DNA of 64,000 nucleotides from UBA4742 sp963734965 (GCA_963734965.1 CAVTJK010000004.1:1550001-1614000); one strand, 5' to 3'; shown: positions 33,387 through 43,478, numbered from the stretch's first letter. Notes: generated from the letters alone by a model not told the origin. Translations and numbers: made by a program.

Positions 33387-35936
33387 ATGTTCAAGACCAC
33401 GATCAAGGGGCTCGTCGCCCACAAGCTGCGGCTGGTCACCACCGCGCTGGCCATCACGCTCGGCGTGGCCTTCATGGCCGGCACGCTCGTGCTGACCAAC
33501 ACGATGACCAAGACGTTCAACGATCTGTTCGCCAGCGTGTACGCCGGCACCGACAGCGTGGTGCGCTCGTCGACGGTCATCAAGAGCGACAACGGCCCGG
33601 ACCAGCGCGCCGACATCCCGGTCAGCGTGTTGAGCGACGTGCGCTCGGCCGCCGGCGTGTCCAGCGCGGTCGGCGGGATCAACAGCTACGCCCAGTTCGT
33701 CGACCACGACGGCAAGGCCATCGGCGACCCGAAGAACGGGGCCCCGACCCTCGGCGTCAGCTACACGGACAACGCCAGGCTCGACCCGTTCCAGGTCGTC
33801 GAGGGATCGCCGCCTCGTGGGTCTGATCAGGTCGTCATCGACAAGCAGACGGCCGACAAGTACCACTTCGGGGTCGGACAACCGATCGACGTCCTGACGG
33901 CGACGGGCGCGCACCACATGCGCGTCGTCGGCATCTCGAAGTTCGGCTCGGCCGACAGCCCGCTCGGCGCGACCGTCGCCATGTTCGACCTGGCCACCGC
34001 CCAGCAGCTCACCAACAAGGTGGGGCACTTCACCGGCATACGTGTCGTGGCCGACCGCGGCGTGTCGCAGGCAGAGCTGACCCAGAACATCAGCCGCGTG
34101 CTGCCGGGCCCCACACCCAGGCCATCACCGGCCAGGCTGCGGTGAAGGAGCAGCAGGACGCCGTCCAGAACGGCTTCCTCAACTTCTTCACGACCTTCAT
34201 GCTCGTGTTCGCCGTGATCGCGGTGTTCGTCGGATCGTTCGTGATCTACAACACCTTCTCGATCATCGTGGCCCAGCGGAGCAAGGAGATGGCCCTGCTC
34301 CGAGCCATCGGCGCCAGTCGCCGTCAGGTGATGGGGTCGGTCATCATCGAGGCGGCGATCGTCGGCGCGCTGTTCTCGGCGCTCGGTCTGGTCGCCGGCA
34401 TCGGGCTGGCCGGCCTGCTGAAGGCCGCACTCGGCGCCATCGGACTCGGGATCCCCTCCACGGGCACCGTGGTCACTCCGGGCTCGATGATCACGGCGTT
34501 CCTGATCGGCCTCGTGGTCACGCTGGTGGTCGCCATCGCCCCGGCCCGGCGCGCCGCCAAGGTGCCACCGGTCGCGGCCATGCGCGACGTCGACTGTCGA
34601 CTCGAGCGCCACGTCGAAGACGCGGATCGTCGCCGGATCGCTCGTGCTCGCCGCCGGGGTCGGCCTGCTCTTCCTCGGCCTGTTCGGCGGAGGCAGCGCC
34701 GCCTTGGCCAGCGTGGGCGGGGGTGCCGCGCTCACGTTCCTGGGCGTCGCGGTGCTCGGCCCGATCTTGGCCCGCCCGCTCAGCGTGGCCATCGGTGCAC
34801 CGGTGTCCCGACTGGCCGGGGTGACGGGCCGCCTGGCCCGGCTGAACGCGTCGCGCAACCCCAAGCGCACGTCGGCCACGGCCGCCGCCCTCATGATCGG
34901 CGTCGGCCTGGTCGGCTTCTTCACCATCTTCGCGGCGTCGGCCACGGCCTCGCTCAACCACACCATCGACGTCCAGTTCCACGGCGACTTCCTCGTCGAC
35001 TCGGGACAGAGCTCCGACGCCGGACTGCCGCACACCGTCGCGACCCAGATCTCTCAGGTCCCCGGCGTCAAGACGGTGCTCGGCGCGCAAATGGGCAACG
35101 TCAAGATCTTCGGCAACGGCACCGACATCGTCGGCGTGGACACCGCCGCCCATCCCCCAGATCGCCGATCTGGACGTCACCCAGGGATCGTTCGACCGGC
35201 TGGGCGCCAACCAGATCGCCGTGAGCAAGGACACGGCCAAGAACCATCACCTGAGCCTCGGCAGCCGGGTCCCGGCCTCGTTCGTCGACACCGGCCCGGC
35301 GGTGCTCGAGGTGGCCGCCATCTACAACAACGCGGACCTGGTGGGTGACTTCTTCCTGAGCCGCCAGGGGTTCGACGCCCACTTCGCCAGCCGACTGGAC
35401 AACGAGGTGTTCGTCGCGCGCCGAGCAAGTCCCAGCTGAGCTCGGTCCGGACGGCCATCGACCGCATCACCAAGCCCTATCCCACCGCGAAGGTGCAGGA
35501 CGTGAGCCAGTTCAAGGCCCAGCAGGCCTCGCAGGTCAACACCGTCCTGGTGCTGGTGTACGTGCTGCTGGCTCTGGCCGTGTTCATCGCCCTGCTGGGG
35601 ATCATGAACACGCTGGCGCTCTCGATCTTCGAACGGACACGCGAGCTCGGTCTCATGCGGGCCGTCGGCATGAGCCGCCGCCAGGTCCGCGCCGCGGTCC
35701 GCTGGGAGTCGGTGATCATCGCCCTGCTGGGCACGGCGCTCGGGCTCGTCATCGGGCTGTTCTTCGGATGGGCCGTCGTCCAAGCGTTGAGCTCGGATGG
35801 CATCAACACCCTGGCCGTCCCCGTGGGCCAGCTGGCCGTGGTCGTGGTCATCGCCGCCGTCGCCGGCGTGCTGGCCGCCCTGCTCCCGGCTCGGCGGGCG
35901 GCGCGCCTCGATGTCCTGGGCGCCATCGCCGGATGA
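33387..35936 (+). CDS. FtsX-like ABC permease, module 1 (four frameshifts)
   Basis: About 850 residues when four single-base shifts are bridged: near 34111 (missing base), 34595 (extra), 35154 (extra) and 35426 (missing); the net change is zero. It has an N-terminal helix (VAFMAGTLVLTNTM), a MacB-like periplasmic domain, a first FtsX core (FVIYNTFSIIVAQRSKEMAL; PARRAAKVPPVAAM), a second extracytoplasmic domain and a second FtsX core (MNTLALSIFERTRELGLMRA; ARRAARLDVLGAIAG). This is the eight- to ten-helix duplicated-FtsX type common in actinobacteria. Substrate unknown; lipids, peptides or antibiotics are possible. Confidence 0.88.
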
Positions 35937-36014
35937 CGAGGGGACAGCCCGGACCAGCACTGCGATCGACGCCGGTCGCGGCGACCCCTGACCCGACACC
36001 GTGCCGGACTTGCC

Positions 36015-36020
36015 TAGGCT
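36015..36020 (+). promoter_or_regulatory. -10 element of the second ABC module
   Basis: TAGGCT, 8 nt before an ATG (36029) that opens a six-codon reading frame and 25 nt before the ATPase GTG. Confidence 0.5.
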
Positions 36021-36028
36021 GGCGCCTC

Positions 36029-36049
36029 ATGACGATTGGATCGACGTGA
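36029..36049 (+). CDS. Six-codon upstream reading frame (MTIGST)
   Basis: ATG at 36029 in leaderless position behind the TAGGCT; its TGA stop (36047-36049) overlaps the GTG start (36046-36048) of the ABC ATPase. A ribosome loading leaderlessly would terminate on the next start, so it may couple translation or attenuate it. No peptide function is implied. Confidence 0.4.
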   Translation: MTIGST

Positions 36050-36819
36050 CTGCTACCGAGACCATTCCCCCTCCGCCCCCACCGATGCCGACCGGCGACT
36101 TCGCCGCCCAGGCCATCCGCGCTTCGAAGGTCTACGGCTCGGGCGACACCGAGGTCCGGGCCCTCGATGACATCACCGTCCAGTTCGGGCGTGGTCGCTT
36201 CAGCGCCATCATGGGACCGTCCGGTTCGGGGAAGTCGACGCTCATGCACTGCGTCGCCGGGCTCGACACCCTCACCTCGGGCCAGGTGCTCATCGGGTCG
36301 ACGGATCTGAGCCGCCTGTCCGAGAAGCAGCTGACCTTGCTCCGACGCGACCAGATCGGCTTCATCTTCCAGTCGTTCAACCTCGTGCCCACGCTCACGG
36401 CCGCCGAGAACATCACGCTGCCCATGGATCTGGCCGGCCGCAAGCCCGATCCGGCCTGGTTCGAGCAGGTCATCTCGACCGTCGGGCTCCACGATCGGCT
36501 CAAGCACCGTCCGAGCGAGCTGTCCGGCGGCCAGCAACAGCGCGTCGCGGTGGCCCGGGCGCTGGCCAGCCAGCCGCAGATCATCTTCGCCGACGAGCCC
36601 ACCGGCAACCTCGACTCGCGGGCGAGCACCGAGGTGCTCGACTTCATGCGCAAGGCGGTCGACGACTTCGGCCAGACGATCGTCATGGTGACCCACGACC
36701 CGACCGCGGCCAGCCACGCCGATCGCGTGGTCTTCCTCGCCGACGGCAAGATCGTCGACGAGATGGCCGACCCGACCGCCGAACGGGTGCTGGATCGGCT
36801 CAAGAAGCTCGGTGGTTGA
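36046..36819 (+). CDS. ABC transporter ATP-binding protein, module 2
   Basis: Intact paralogue of the ATPase at 32556, 257 residues. Walker A GPSGSGKST, FIFQSFNLVPTL, LSGGQQQRVAVARAL, Walker B IIFADEPTGNLDS, MVTHDP. Long blocks around the signature are almost identical to module 1 at the DNA level too. The N-terminus (VTATETIPPPPPPMPTGD) is a short proline-rich lead. The GTG at 36046 is chosen because an earlier in-frame GTG (36001) lies upstream of the -10. Confidence 0.93.
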   Translation: MTATETIPPPPPPMPTGDFAAQAIRASKVYGSGDTEVRALDDITVQFGRGRFSAIMGPSGSGKSTLMHCVAGLDTLTSGQVLIGSTDLSRLSEKQLTLLRRDQIGFIFQSFNLVPTLTAAENITLPMDLAGRKPDPAWFEQVISTVGLHDRLKHRPSELSGGQQQRVAVARALASQPQIIFADEPTGNLDSRASTEVLDFMRKAVDDFGQTIVMVTHDPTAASHADRVVFLADGKIVDEMADPTAERVLDRLKKLGG

Positions 36820-36852
36820 CCCCGACCAGCTGCTGACCCGCCCGCGTCGGCC

Positions 36853-39409
36853 ATGCTGAAGGTCACGATCCGGGGCCTGCTGGCCCACAAGGTCCGCTTC
36901 ATCGCCACGACGCTGGCCGTGCTGCTCGGCGTGGCCTTCATGGCCGGCACGCAGGTCTTCACCGACACCTTCACCAAGAGCTTCGATCAGATCTTCGTCG
37001 ACGTCGACCGGGGCACCGACGCCGTCGTGCGCTCGAGCGTGGTGGTCAAGTCCGACTTCGGCGACCAGCGATCGCGGATCTCCGAGACCGTCGTGCCCGA
37101 CGTGCGTCGCGTGTCGGGCGTGGCCGTGGCCGACGGTGTGATCCGCGGGCAGCTGCGAATCCTCGACAAGAACAACACCCCGATGGGCGACGCCAACAAC
37201 GGCCCGCCGACGCTGGGCCTGAACTGGATCGACAACACCCGACTCAGCGCGTGGCACGTCGTCGACGGGCGCTCACCCCGCGCCGCCGACGAGATCGTGC
37301 TCGACCGCAAGTCGGCCAACGACGCCGACTACCACGTCGGCGACACGGTCAACCTCGTCGTCGGTCAGGGCGACACGAAGCCGTTCCGGCTGGTGGGCAT
37401 CGCCAAGTTCGGAACGCTCGACAACTTCAGCGGCGCCAGCGCCGCCCTGCTCTACACGCCCGCGGCCCAGCTGCTCGTGGCCGAGCCGGGCAAGTTCGAC
37501 TACATCGCCGTGGCCGCCGACCGCGGCGTGTCCCAGAGCCACCTCGTCGCCAACCTGCGGGAGTCGGGCCTGCCCCCGCAGACCCAGGCCATCACCGGTG
37601 CCGCCTTCACCAAGGAGAACCAGGACATCTTCGAACAGGCCATCAGCACCTTCAAGACGGTGCTCGTGGCCTTCGCCTTCGTCTCGCTGTTCGTCGGTGC
37701 CTTCATCATCTACAACACGTTCTCGATCATCGTCGCCCAGCGGACGCGCGAGGTCGCTCTGCTCCGGGCCATCGGCGCCGGGCGCGGGCAGGTGCTCGGA
37801 TCGATCTTCCTCGAGGCCCTCGCCGTCGGGATCGTGGCGTCCTTGCTGGGGTTGGCCGCCGGCATCGGCCTCGCCGTCGGGCTGAGAGCCCTGCTCGACG
37901 CGGCGGGGATCGGCGTGCCGGCGACCGCCCCGGTGATCTCGACGACGACCATCCTCAGCTCGATCACCGTGGGGGTGCTGGTCACGCTGGTCGCCGCCCT
38001 CTTCCCCGCCCGCCGGGCGGCGAGCGTGCCGCCGGTGGCGGCCATGCGCCGCGTGGCCATCGACACGTCGAACCAATCGAGGCTGCGCGTGGTGGCGGGC
38101 GCGTTGATCACCGTGCTCGGCCTGCTCGAGCTCTACATCGGGCTCTTCACCCACTCGTCGAACCCGCTTCCGAACGTCGGTGCCGGCGCGTTCCTCGTGT
38201 TCATCGGGGTGGCGGTGCTGGCGCCGAGCTTCGCCTCGCCCGTGAGCCGCGTCATCGGCGCACCCCTGGCTCGCATCGGCATCACCGGACTGCTGGCGCG
38301 CGAGAACGCCATGCGCAACCCCAAGCGCACGGCGACGACGGCCTCGGCGTTGATGATCGGCGTCGGGCTGGTGGTGTTCTTCGCGGTGGCGGGGGCATCG
38401 ATCAAGCAGTCGGCGGCCCAAGCCATCGACAAGACCGATCGCCGGGGACTTCGTCGTCGCGACCGACAGCCGGGGCTTCGGTGGCCTCGACCCCAAGCTG
38501 ACGCGCCAGATCGCGGCCCTCCCGCAGGTCGAGACGGCCACGGGGATCCGATTCGGTCAGGCCACGGTGAATCGCTCGGCCACCTTCGTGGCCGGGATCG
38601 ACCCGAACACGTTCACCAAGATCGTCCAGCTCGACGTCGTCCAGGGTTCGTTCGCCGATCTCGGACGCGGCGGCGTCGCCATCCCGGACACCCTGGCGAC
38701 CGACAAGCACTGGACGATCGGCACGACCATCCCCGCCACCTTCGCCACCACCGGCACCCGACTGATGACGGTGGCGGCGATCTACAAGACCGCCCTACCC
38801 GGCGGGCTGCGCTACATCATCAGCCACCAGGCCTTCAACGCCAACTTCCCGCTCAACCTCCAGGTCGACAACCAGATCTACGTGAAGCTCAAGCCGGGCG
38901 CCGACGCGGCGGCGGCGCGGGCCGAGATCGATCATCTGACCGCCGCGTACCCCACGGCCAAGGTCCAGGACCTCGAGCAGTACAAGCAGTCGCAGCTCGG
39001 CCAGATCGACCAGCTGCTGACCATCGTCACCCTGCTGCTCGCGTTGTCCCTGTTCATCGCGCTGATCGGGATCGTGAACACGTTGCTGTTGTCGGTGTAC
39101 GAGCGAACGCGCGAGATCGGCCTGCTGCGGGCCGTCGGCGAGACGCGGGGCCAGCTTCGCCGGTGCGTGTCCGAGGAGTCGGTCATCATCACGCTGCTCG
39201 GCACCTTCCTCGGCCTCGTGATCGGCCTGGCCTTCGCGTGGGCTCTGGTCAAGGCGCTGGCCGACCAACACCTCGACGTCTTCTCGATCCCGGTGGGCCA
39301 GCTCATCGCCTACGTGGTGTTCGCCATCGTCATCGGGATCGTGGCCGCGCTGTATCCGGCGTTCCGCGCCTCGCGGCTCAACGTGCTCGAAGCCATCGCC
39401 AACGACTGA
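36853..39409 (+). CDS. FtsX-like ABC permease, module 2 (one frameshift)
   Basis: About 852 residues, paralogue of the permease at 33387. One extra base in the GGGG at about 38440 breaks it after AIDKTD; the next frame resumes GDFVVATDSRGFGGLDPKL and runs to ALYPAFRASRLNVLEAIAND. FtsX cores are at FIIYNTFSIIVAQRTREVAL and VNTLLLSVYERTREIGLLRA. It starts 33 nt after its ATPase. Being nearly intact, it is the template that shows how module 1 should read. Confidence 0.9.
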
Positions 39410-39470
39410 GGGCGTCGGCCGCGGCGACATCAGAGCGGCGAGAAGCCGGACGGCGACCGTCCCCATCGGG

Positions 39471-39476
39471 CAGACT
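39471..39476 (+). promoter_or_regulatory. -10 element, leaderless regulator gene
   Basis: CAGACT ending 6 nt before the ATG at 39483. Confidence 0.45.
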
Positions 39477-39482
39477 CGCTGG

Positions 39483-40151
39483 ATGACGACCGAGCTGGCC
39501 CGCACCGTTGGTCAGCCGCCGCAACCGATCACCGTCGTGGTGGCCCACCGACGTGAGAACGATCGCGCTTCGATGGTGCGCTGGCTCGGCGTCGACGACC
39601 GCTTCACCATCGTGGCCGAGGCGGCTGACGCCCCCACGGCCGTCGAAGCGGTGACGGCGACGAACCCTGGCGTCGCCCTCGTCGACATCGAGCTGCCCGG
39701 CGTCGGGGGCGGGATCCAGGCCATCGCCGATCTGACCGAGGCGCGGCCGGCGACCCGGATGGTCGCGGTCGCCGACCGGGACGACGACCAGGCCTACCTC
39801 GCCCTGCGGGCCGGGGCGATCGGCTGCTACCTGTGGGCCGATCCGGTCAGTCCGATCGCCAACGTCGTGTCGGGGGCCGCGCGCGGCGAGGGGGCCCTGA
39901 CGGCGGGTTGGGCGGGCCGCCTGGTCGACGAGGTGGGCTGGCTCAGCCGCGAGCCGGGCCCGGTCCCGGCCCCGAACATCACCCCGACCGAGCTCGAGGT
40001 GCTGCGGCGCGTGGCCTCGGGGGCGACGCCGGCGGCCATCGCCTCGCTCCACGGCGTGACCGAGCACGTCGTCAACCTGCACGCCGGGCTGGTCATCACC
40101 AAGGTGCACCGACACCACGCCGACACCCAACGCCTCGGCGCCGGTCGCTAG
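39483..40151 (+). CDS. Response-regulator-like protein with degenerate receiver and LuxR-type HTH
   Basis: 222 residues. The N-terminal domain has receiver layout with an aspartate at the expected strand end (VALVDIELPGVGGG), but the acidic pair is replaced (VVAHRREND) and the FLLK-type lysine is absent (GCYLWADP). The C-terminal segment (ITPTELEVLRRVASGATPAA, IASLHGVTEHVVNLHAGLV) is a LuxR/GerE helix-turn-helix. Phosphorylation-independent control is likely. No kinase is adjacent. DUF3052 follows after 17 nt. Confidence 0.8.
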   Translation: MTTELARTVGQPPQPITVVVAHRRENDRASMVRWLGVDDRFTIVAEAADAPTAVEAVTATNPGVALVDIELPGVGGGIQAIADLTEARPATRMVAVADRDDDQAYLALRAGAIGCYLWADPVSPIANVVSGAARGEGALTAGWAGRLVDEVGWLSREPGPVPAPNITPTELEVLRRVASGATPAAIASLHGVTEHVVNLHAGLVITKVHRHHADTQRLGAGR

Positions 40152-40168
40152 CTGGGCATCGGTACGAC

Positions 40169-40573
40169 GTGGCGGGATATTCGGGAACGCCTCTGACCCG
40201 CAAGCTCGGGATCACGGCGGGCGCCGTCTTCGTGCTGCTGGACCCGCCCGACGGCTTCGTCGATCTGCTCGTCGATCTGCCCGATGGCGTGACCTTCCGC
40301 CGCCAGGCGCGGGGTCGCTTCGACGGTGCCATCACGTTCCAGACCGAGCGGCGGGTGCTCGAGCGCCGACTGCCGGCCATCCTGCGCGGACTCGATCGGA
40401 ACGGGATGATCTGGGTGGCGTGGCCCAAGAAGGCGTCGAAGGTGCCCACCGACATCACCGAGGACACCGTGCGAGAGGTGGTGCTGCCGATGGGACTGGT
40501 CGACGTCAAGGTCTGCGCCATCGACGACACCTGGTCAGGGCTCAAGGTCGTGTGGCGCAAGGAGCTCCGCTGA
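40169..40573 (+). CDS. DUF3052 family protein
   Basis: 134 residues from the GTG at 40169. The family pattern is clear: GYSGTPLTRKLGI at the start, GMIWVAWPKKAS in the middle and GLVDVKVCAIDDTWSGLKVV at the end. Function of DUF3052 is not established. The start is set by the conserved GYSGTPL immediately after the GTG. Confidence 0.9.
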   Translation: MAGYSGTPLTRKLGITAGAVFVLLDPPDGFVDLLVDLPDGVTFRRQARGRFDGAITFQTERRVLERRLPAILRGLDRNGMIWVAWPKKASKVPTDITEDTVREVVLPMGLVDVKVCAIDDTWSGLKVVWRKELR

Positions 40574-40659
40574 TCACCGTCCGAACGCCAGCTCGTGCGG
40601 CGCAAGAGCGCCGCTGATCGGATCGGCCCCGGCCTGACGCTTGGCACCGATTCGACGCA

Positions 40660-40709
40660 GATTCGTCGCGATCGACAAGCAGGGCGATGCAGGGGCAACG
40701 CGACGAATC
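40660..40709. repeat. Inverted repeat between convergent genes
   Basis: GATTCGTCGCG (40660-40670) and CGCGACGAATC (40699-40709) form a perfect 11-bp stem with a 28-nt loop. It may act as a bidirectional terminator or a protein site; no T run on either side. Confidence 0.55.
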
Positions 40710-40740
40710 GGTAGCGAATCGATGCCGATGCGGCGCGGGC

Positions 40741-41130
40741 TCAGCCCTCGTAGGGGGCCATGTCGGCCATGTCCCAGAAGGCGCGCAGCGACGTGATCTG
40801 ACCCTCGTCGTCGAACGACATCACGTCGATGATCTCGACGGCCAGCTTGGTGCCGCCCATCTCGGCGATGGCACGCATGTTGAAGGCGGCCTCACCCGCC
40901 GCGATGCGAGGGGGCGCCAGCAGCTCGAGGGTGATGGACGGGGTCATGGCGCGCACGCCGTCCCAGAAACCGGCGATCTCGTCGGCACCGGTGCACACGG
41001 GGCTGCCGACCGGATCCTCGACGGTGGCACCGGGGGCGAAGGCGCCGACATAGCCGTCCTTGTCGCCCTGGCTGAACACCTCGACGTAGCGATCGATGGT
41101 GCGCTTGATCTGCTCGGCGGTGGCGGCCAC
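40741..41130 (-). CDS. SnoaL/NTF2-like protein (steroid-isomerase-like fold)
   Basis: 129 residues. Pattern of the NTF2-like superfamily: TIDRYVEVFSQGDKDGYVGAF, then ATVEDPVGSPVCTGADEIAGFW and a C-terminal sheet (IIDVMSFDDEGQITSLRAFW). Close to the steroid delta-isomerase-like branch by the EDPVG motif, but the substrate is not readable. GTG start at 41128-41130 with GGGGGA upstream. It follows ndh by about 38 nt and is probably co-transcribed. Confidence 0.85.
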   Translation of the reverse strand: MAATAEQIKRTIDRYVEVFSQGDKDGYVGAFAPGATVEDPVGSPVCTGADEIAGFWDGVRAMTPSITLELLAPPRIAAGEAAFNMRAIAEMGGTKLAVEIIDVMSFDDEGQITSLRAFWDMADMAPYEG

Positions 41131-41168
41131 GGTTCCCCCAAGGGATCTCGTCGATGGGAGGCGTCAGC

Positions 41169-42521
41169 CTAACCGGTGCGACCTGGCCCAGCCGGGTCGC
41201 CGCGCCCTCCGAATCGGCCGCTCGCCCCGATGACATCGCATCGGAGATCGGACGGGGCGTGTGGGGCAGCACCTCGGGTCGCAGGATCAGACGCGGCCCG
41301 CGGTCCCAGGTGAAGTAGTTCCAGGCCCAGTTGATGACCACCGACACCCGGTTGCGCACGCCCAGCAGGTAGAGCAGGTGGAGGCCCAGCCAGGCGAACC
41401 AGGCCAGCGGGCCGGTGAGCCGGATCCCACCCGGCAGCTCGGCCACCGCGGCGCGGCGCCCGATGGTGGCCATGGTTCCCTTGTCGAAGTAGTGGAACGG
41501 TCGGCGCGGACGACGCTCGATGGTCGCCATCACCTGCTCGGCGGCGTGGGTGCCGCCCTGCATGGCGACCTGGGCCAGTTGCGGCAGCCGCCCGCCGGCC
41601 CGGTCGTCGATGTCGGCCACGTCGCCCACGGCGTAGGCGTCGGGGTGGCCGGGGATCGACAGGTCCGGGGCCACGACGATGCGCCCGCCCCGACCCTGGG
41701 TGACGTCGAGGGTGTCGGCCAGGGTCGACGCCTTGACGCCCGCGGCCCACAGCACGAGACGGCTCCGGATCTCGGTCCCGTCGGCGAGGGTCAGGTGGTC
41801 GGGGCTCACCGAGGTGACCGCGGTGTCGAGGCGCACGTCGACGCCGCGCGCCTCGAGGACCCTGCGGGCGTAGCTGGCGGCTGGGTCGCGTGAACGGGGC
41901 CAGCAGGTGCGGCGCCTGCTCGAGCAGGATCACCCGCGTGCGGCGCACGTCGAGGTCGTGGAAGTCCTGGCGCAGCACCTTGTCGACCAGCTCGGCCATG
42001 GCGCCGGCCACCTCGACGCCCGTCGGGCCGCCGCCCACGATCACCAGGTTGAGCACGCCGTCGTCGACCAGCCCGGGCACCGACTCGGCGGCCTCGAACA
42101 GGCTGAGCAGGTGGTTGCGGACGCGGACCGCGTCCTCGAGGCCGTAGAGCGGGAAGGCGAACTCGGCCGCGCCGGGCACCCCGAAGTAGTTGGTCGACGA
42201 TCCGGCGGCCACGATCAGATGGTCGAAGGGCATCGGCGGCTCGTCGCGCAGGAGCAGCGTGCGTCCGTCCCAGTCGACGCCGCTGACCTCGGCCTTGCGG
42301 AACAGGACGCGCTGCTGGCGGCGGAAGAGCCCGCGCACGGCGTAGGCCACATCGGCGGCGTTCAGCCCGGCCGTGGCGACCTGGTAGAGCAGCGGCTGGA
42401 ACGAGTGGTAGTTGTGCCGGTCGATCAGCGTGACGTCGACCGATTCGTGCTCGAGCCGCTTGGCCGCGGTGAGACCCCCGAAGCCCGCACCGATGATCAC
42501 GACGTGCGGTCGTGCTCCCAT
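41169..42521 (-). CDS. ndh: Type II NADH dehydrogenase (one clear frameshift, one more likely near the end)
   Basis: Single-subunit, non-pumping NADH:quinone oxidoreductase on the inner membrane face. FAD motif VVIIGAGFGGLTAAKRL (near residue 7), the NDH-2 motif NYHSFQPLLYQVATAGL, and the NADH-binding motif VIVGGGPTGVEVAGAMAEL. One missing base near 41890 (after LLAPFT) breaks the frame; it resumes RDPAASYARRVLEARGVDV, then GDVADID and a membrane-attachment C-terminus (LLYLLGVRNRVSVVINWAWN). That frame lacks a stop before the next gene, so an extra base near 41180-41240 probably moves it to the stop at 41169. Leaderless ATG at 42519-42521. Confidence 0.88.
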   Translation of the reverse strand: MGARPHVVIIGAGFGGLTAAKRLEHESVDVTLIDRHNYHSFQPLLYQVATAGLNAADVAYAVRGLFRRQQRVLFRKAEVSGVDWDGRTLLLRDEPPMPFDHLIVAAGSSTNYFGVPGAAEFAFPLYGLEDAVRVRNHLLSLFEAAESVPGLVDDGVLNLVIVGGGPTGVEVAGAMAELVDKVLRQDFHDLDVRRTRVILLEQAPHLLAPFTRPSRQLRPQGPRGARRRRAPRHRGHLGEPRPPDPRRRDRDPEPSRAVGRGRQGVDPGRHPRRHPGSGRAHRRGPGPVDPRPPRRLRRGRRGRHRRPGRRAAAATGPGRHAGRHPRRRAGDGDHRASSAPTVPLLRQGNHGHHRAPRRGGRAAGWDPAHRPAGLVRLAGPPPALPAGRAQPGVGGHQLGLELLHLGPRAASDPATRGAAPHAPSDLRCDVIGASGRFGGRGDPAGPGRTG

Positions 42522-42527
42522 CTCGCC

Positions 42528-42533
42528 ATGATG
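42528..42533 (-). promoter_or_regulatory. -10 element, leaderless ndh
   Basis: CATCAT on the minus strand ending 6 nt before the ATG at 42521. Confidence 0.4.
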
Positions 42534-42560
42534 GGCCCGCTCCACGACCGAGGTCGAACC

Positions 42561-42596
42561 GAGTTGGTCGGCGAGTTGGTCGGCGAGTTGGTCGGC
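42561..42596. repeat. 12-bp tandem repeat, three copies
   Basis: GAGTTGGTCGGC three times without interruption, 28 nt upstream of the ndh -10, between nei and ndh. The copies are perfect, so the number could vary between strains. Confidence 0.85.
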
Positions 42597-42659
42597 GACT
42601 TCGCCACGCTGGTGCTTCGGCGGGCGAACCGGGCGGGATGGCCCGAGCGGTGAGGCCGC

Positions 42660-43466
42660 TCAGGCGGGCGGCGGTTCCGCGGACGATGGGCCGGCCTGGC
42701 ACGTCGGGCACCAGTAGGCGATGCGTCCGTAGCGGCCGGATCGGGCCTTGTCGATGGGCGTCGAGCAGCGTCGACACGGTCGGCCGGCCCGGTCGTAGAC
42801 GGCCAGCGACCCGGGCGGGCCCGGCACCGTGGTCCGGGGGCCACCCCCGAGGTTCGCGGACAGCAGCTGGGCGGCCGTGGCGACGAGGCGGAGGCGCGGT
42901 CGTCGCGATCGACGAGCTCGATCGGCGTCTGGGGGTGCACTCCGTTCGCGAAGCAGACCTCGCTGGCATAGACGTTGCCCACGCCGCAGGCGACTCGCTG
43001 GTCGCGCAGGACGTCGGCCAGCTCGGCCCCGGACTCGGCCAGCTGACCCATCCGCCGGACGCACTCGTCGAGGTCAGGATCGGGGGCGCACAGGTCCGGG
43101 CCGAGGTGACCGACGCCGGGCGTGCGCTCGAGGGCGACGATCGGCGCGTCGAAGCAGACCGCGTCCCAATCCTCGACACCGACCAGGGCGCGGAGCTGGT
43201 GCCGCGGTCGGCGCCAGCGCTCGCCCGGCCGGTACAGGTGCCAGCTCCCGGTCATCCGCAGGTGGGTCCGGAGCGTGACGCCACCCTCGAAGCCGATCAG
43301 GAGGTGCTTGCCCGCGGCGGTCGACCGACTCGATGATCGTGCCGGGATCGGGACGGCGACGGTCCTGACGCACGAGCCGCGGCAGCTCGAGTCGGGCCAG
43401 CTCGCGTCCCTCGAGCACGGGTCTCAGCCGTTGCGCGACCCGGCTGATCGTGTCGCCCTCAGGCAT
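42660..43466 (-). CDS. nei: Fpg/Nei-family DNA glycosylase (two frameshifts)
   Basis: Excises oxidised bases. The N-terminus MPEGDTISRVAQRLRP supplies catalytic Pro2 and Glu3 (the MPEGDT form marks Nei rather than Fpg). One extra G near 43313 breaks the frame; it resumes GKHLLIGFEGG to HLRMTGSWHLYRPGERW and GNVYASEVCF (H2TH region). A missing base near 42893 is followed by LRLVATAAQLLSANLGG and the zinc finger CRRCSTPID to YWCPTCQ. The two shifts cancel, giving 268 residues, the family length. It lies directly downstream of lhr, as in mycobacteria. Confidence 0.9.
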
Positions 43467-43472
43467 CCGATC

Positions 43473-43478
43473 AGGCTA
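43473..43478 (-). promoter_or_regulatory. -10 element, leaderless nei
   Basis: TAGCCT on the minus strand ending 6 nt before the ATG at 43466. Confidence 0.55.

Noticed and set aside
32556..36000. ABC module 1 as a decaying pseudogene copy
   Set aside because: Each frame segment is fully conserved against module 2, with no internal stops besides the indels; unrelated single-copy genes show the same defect.
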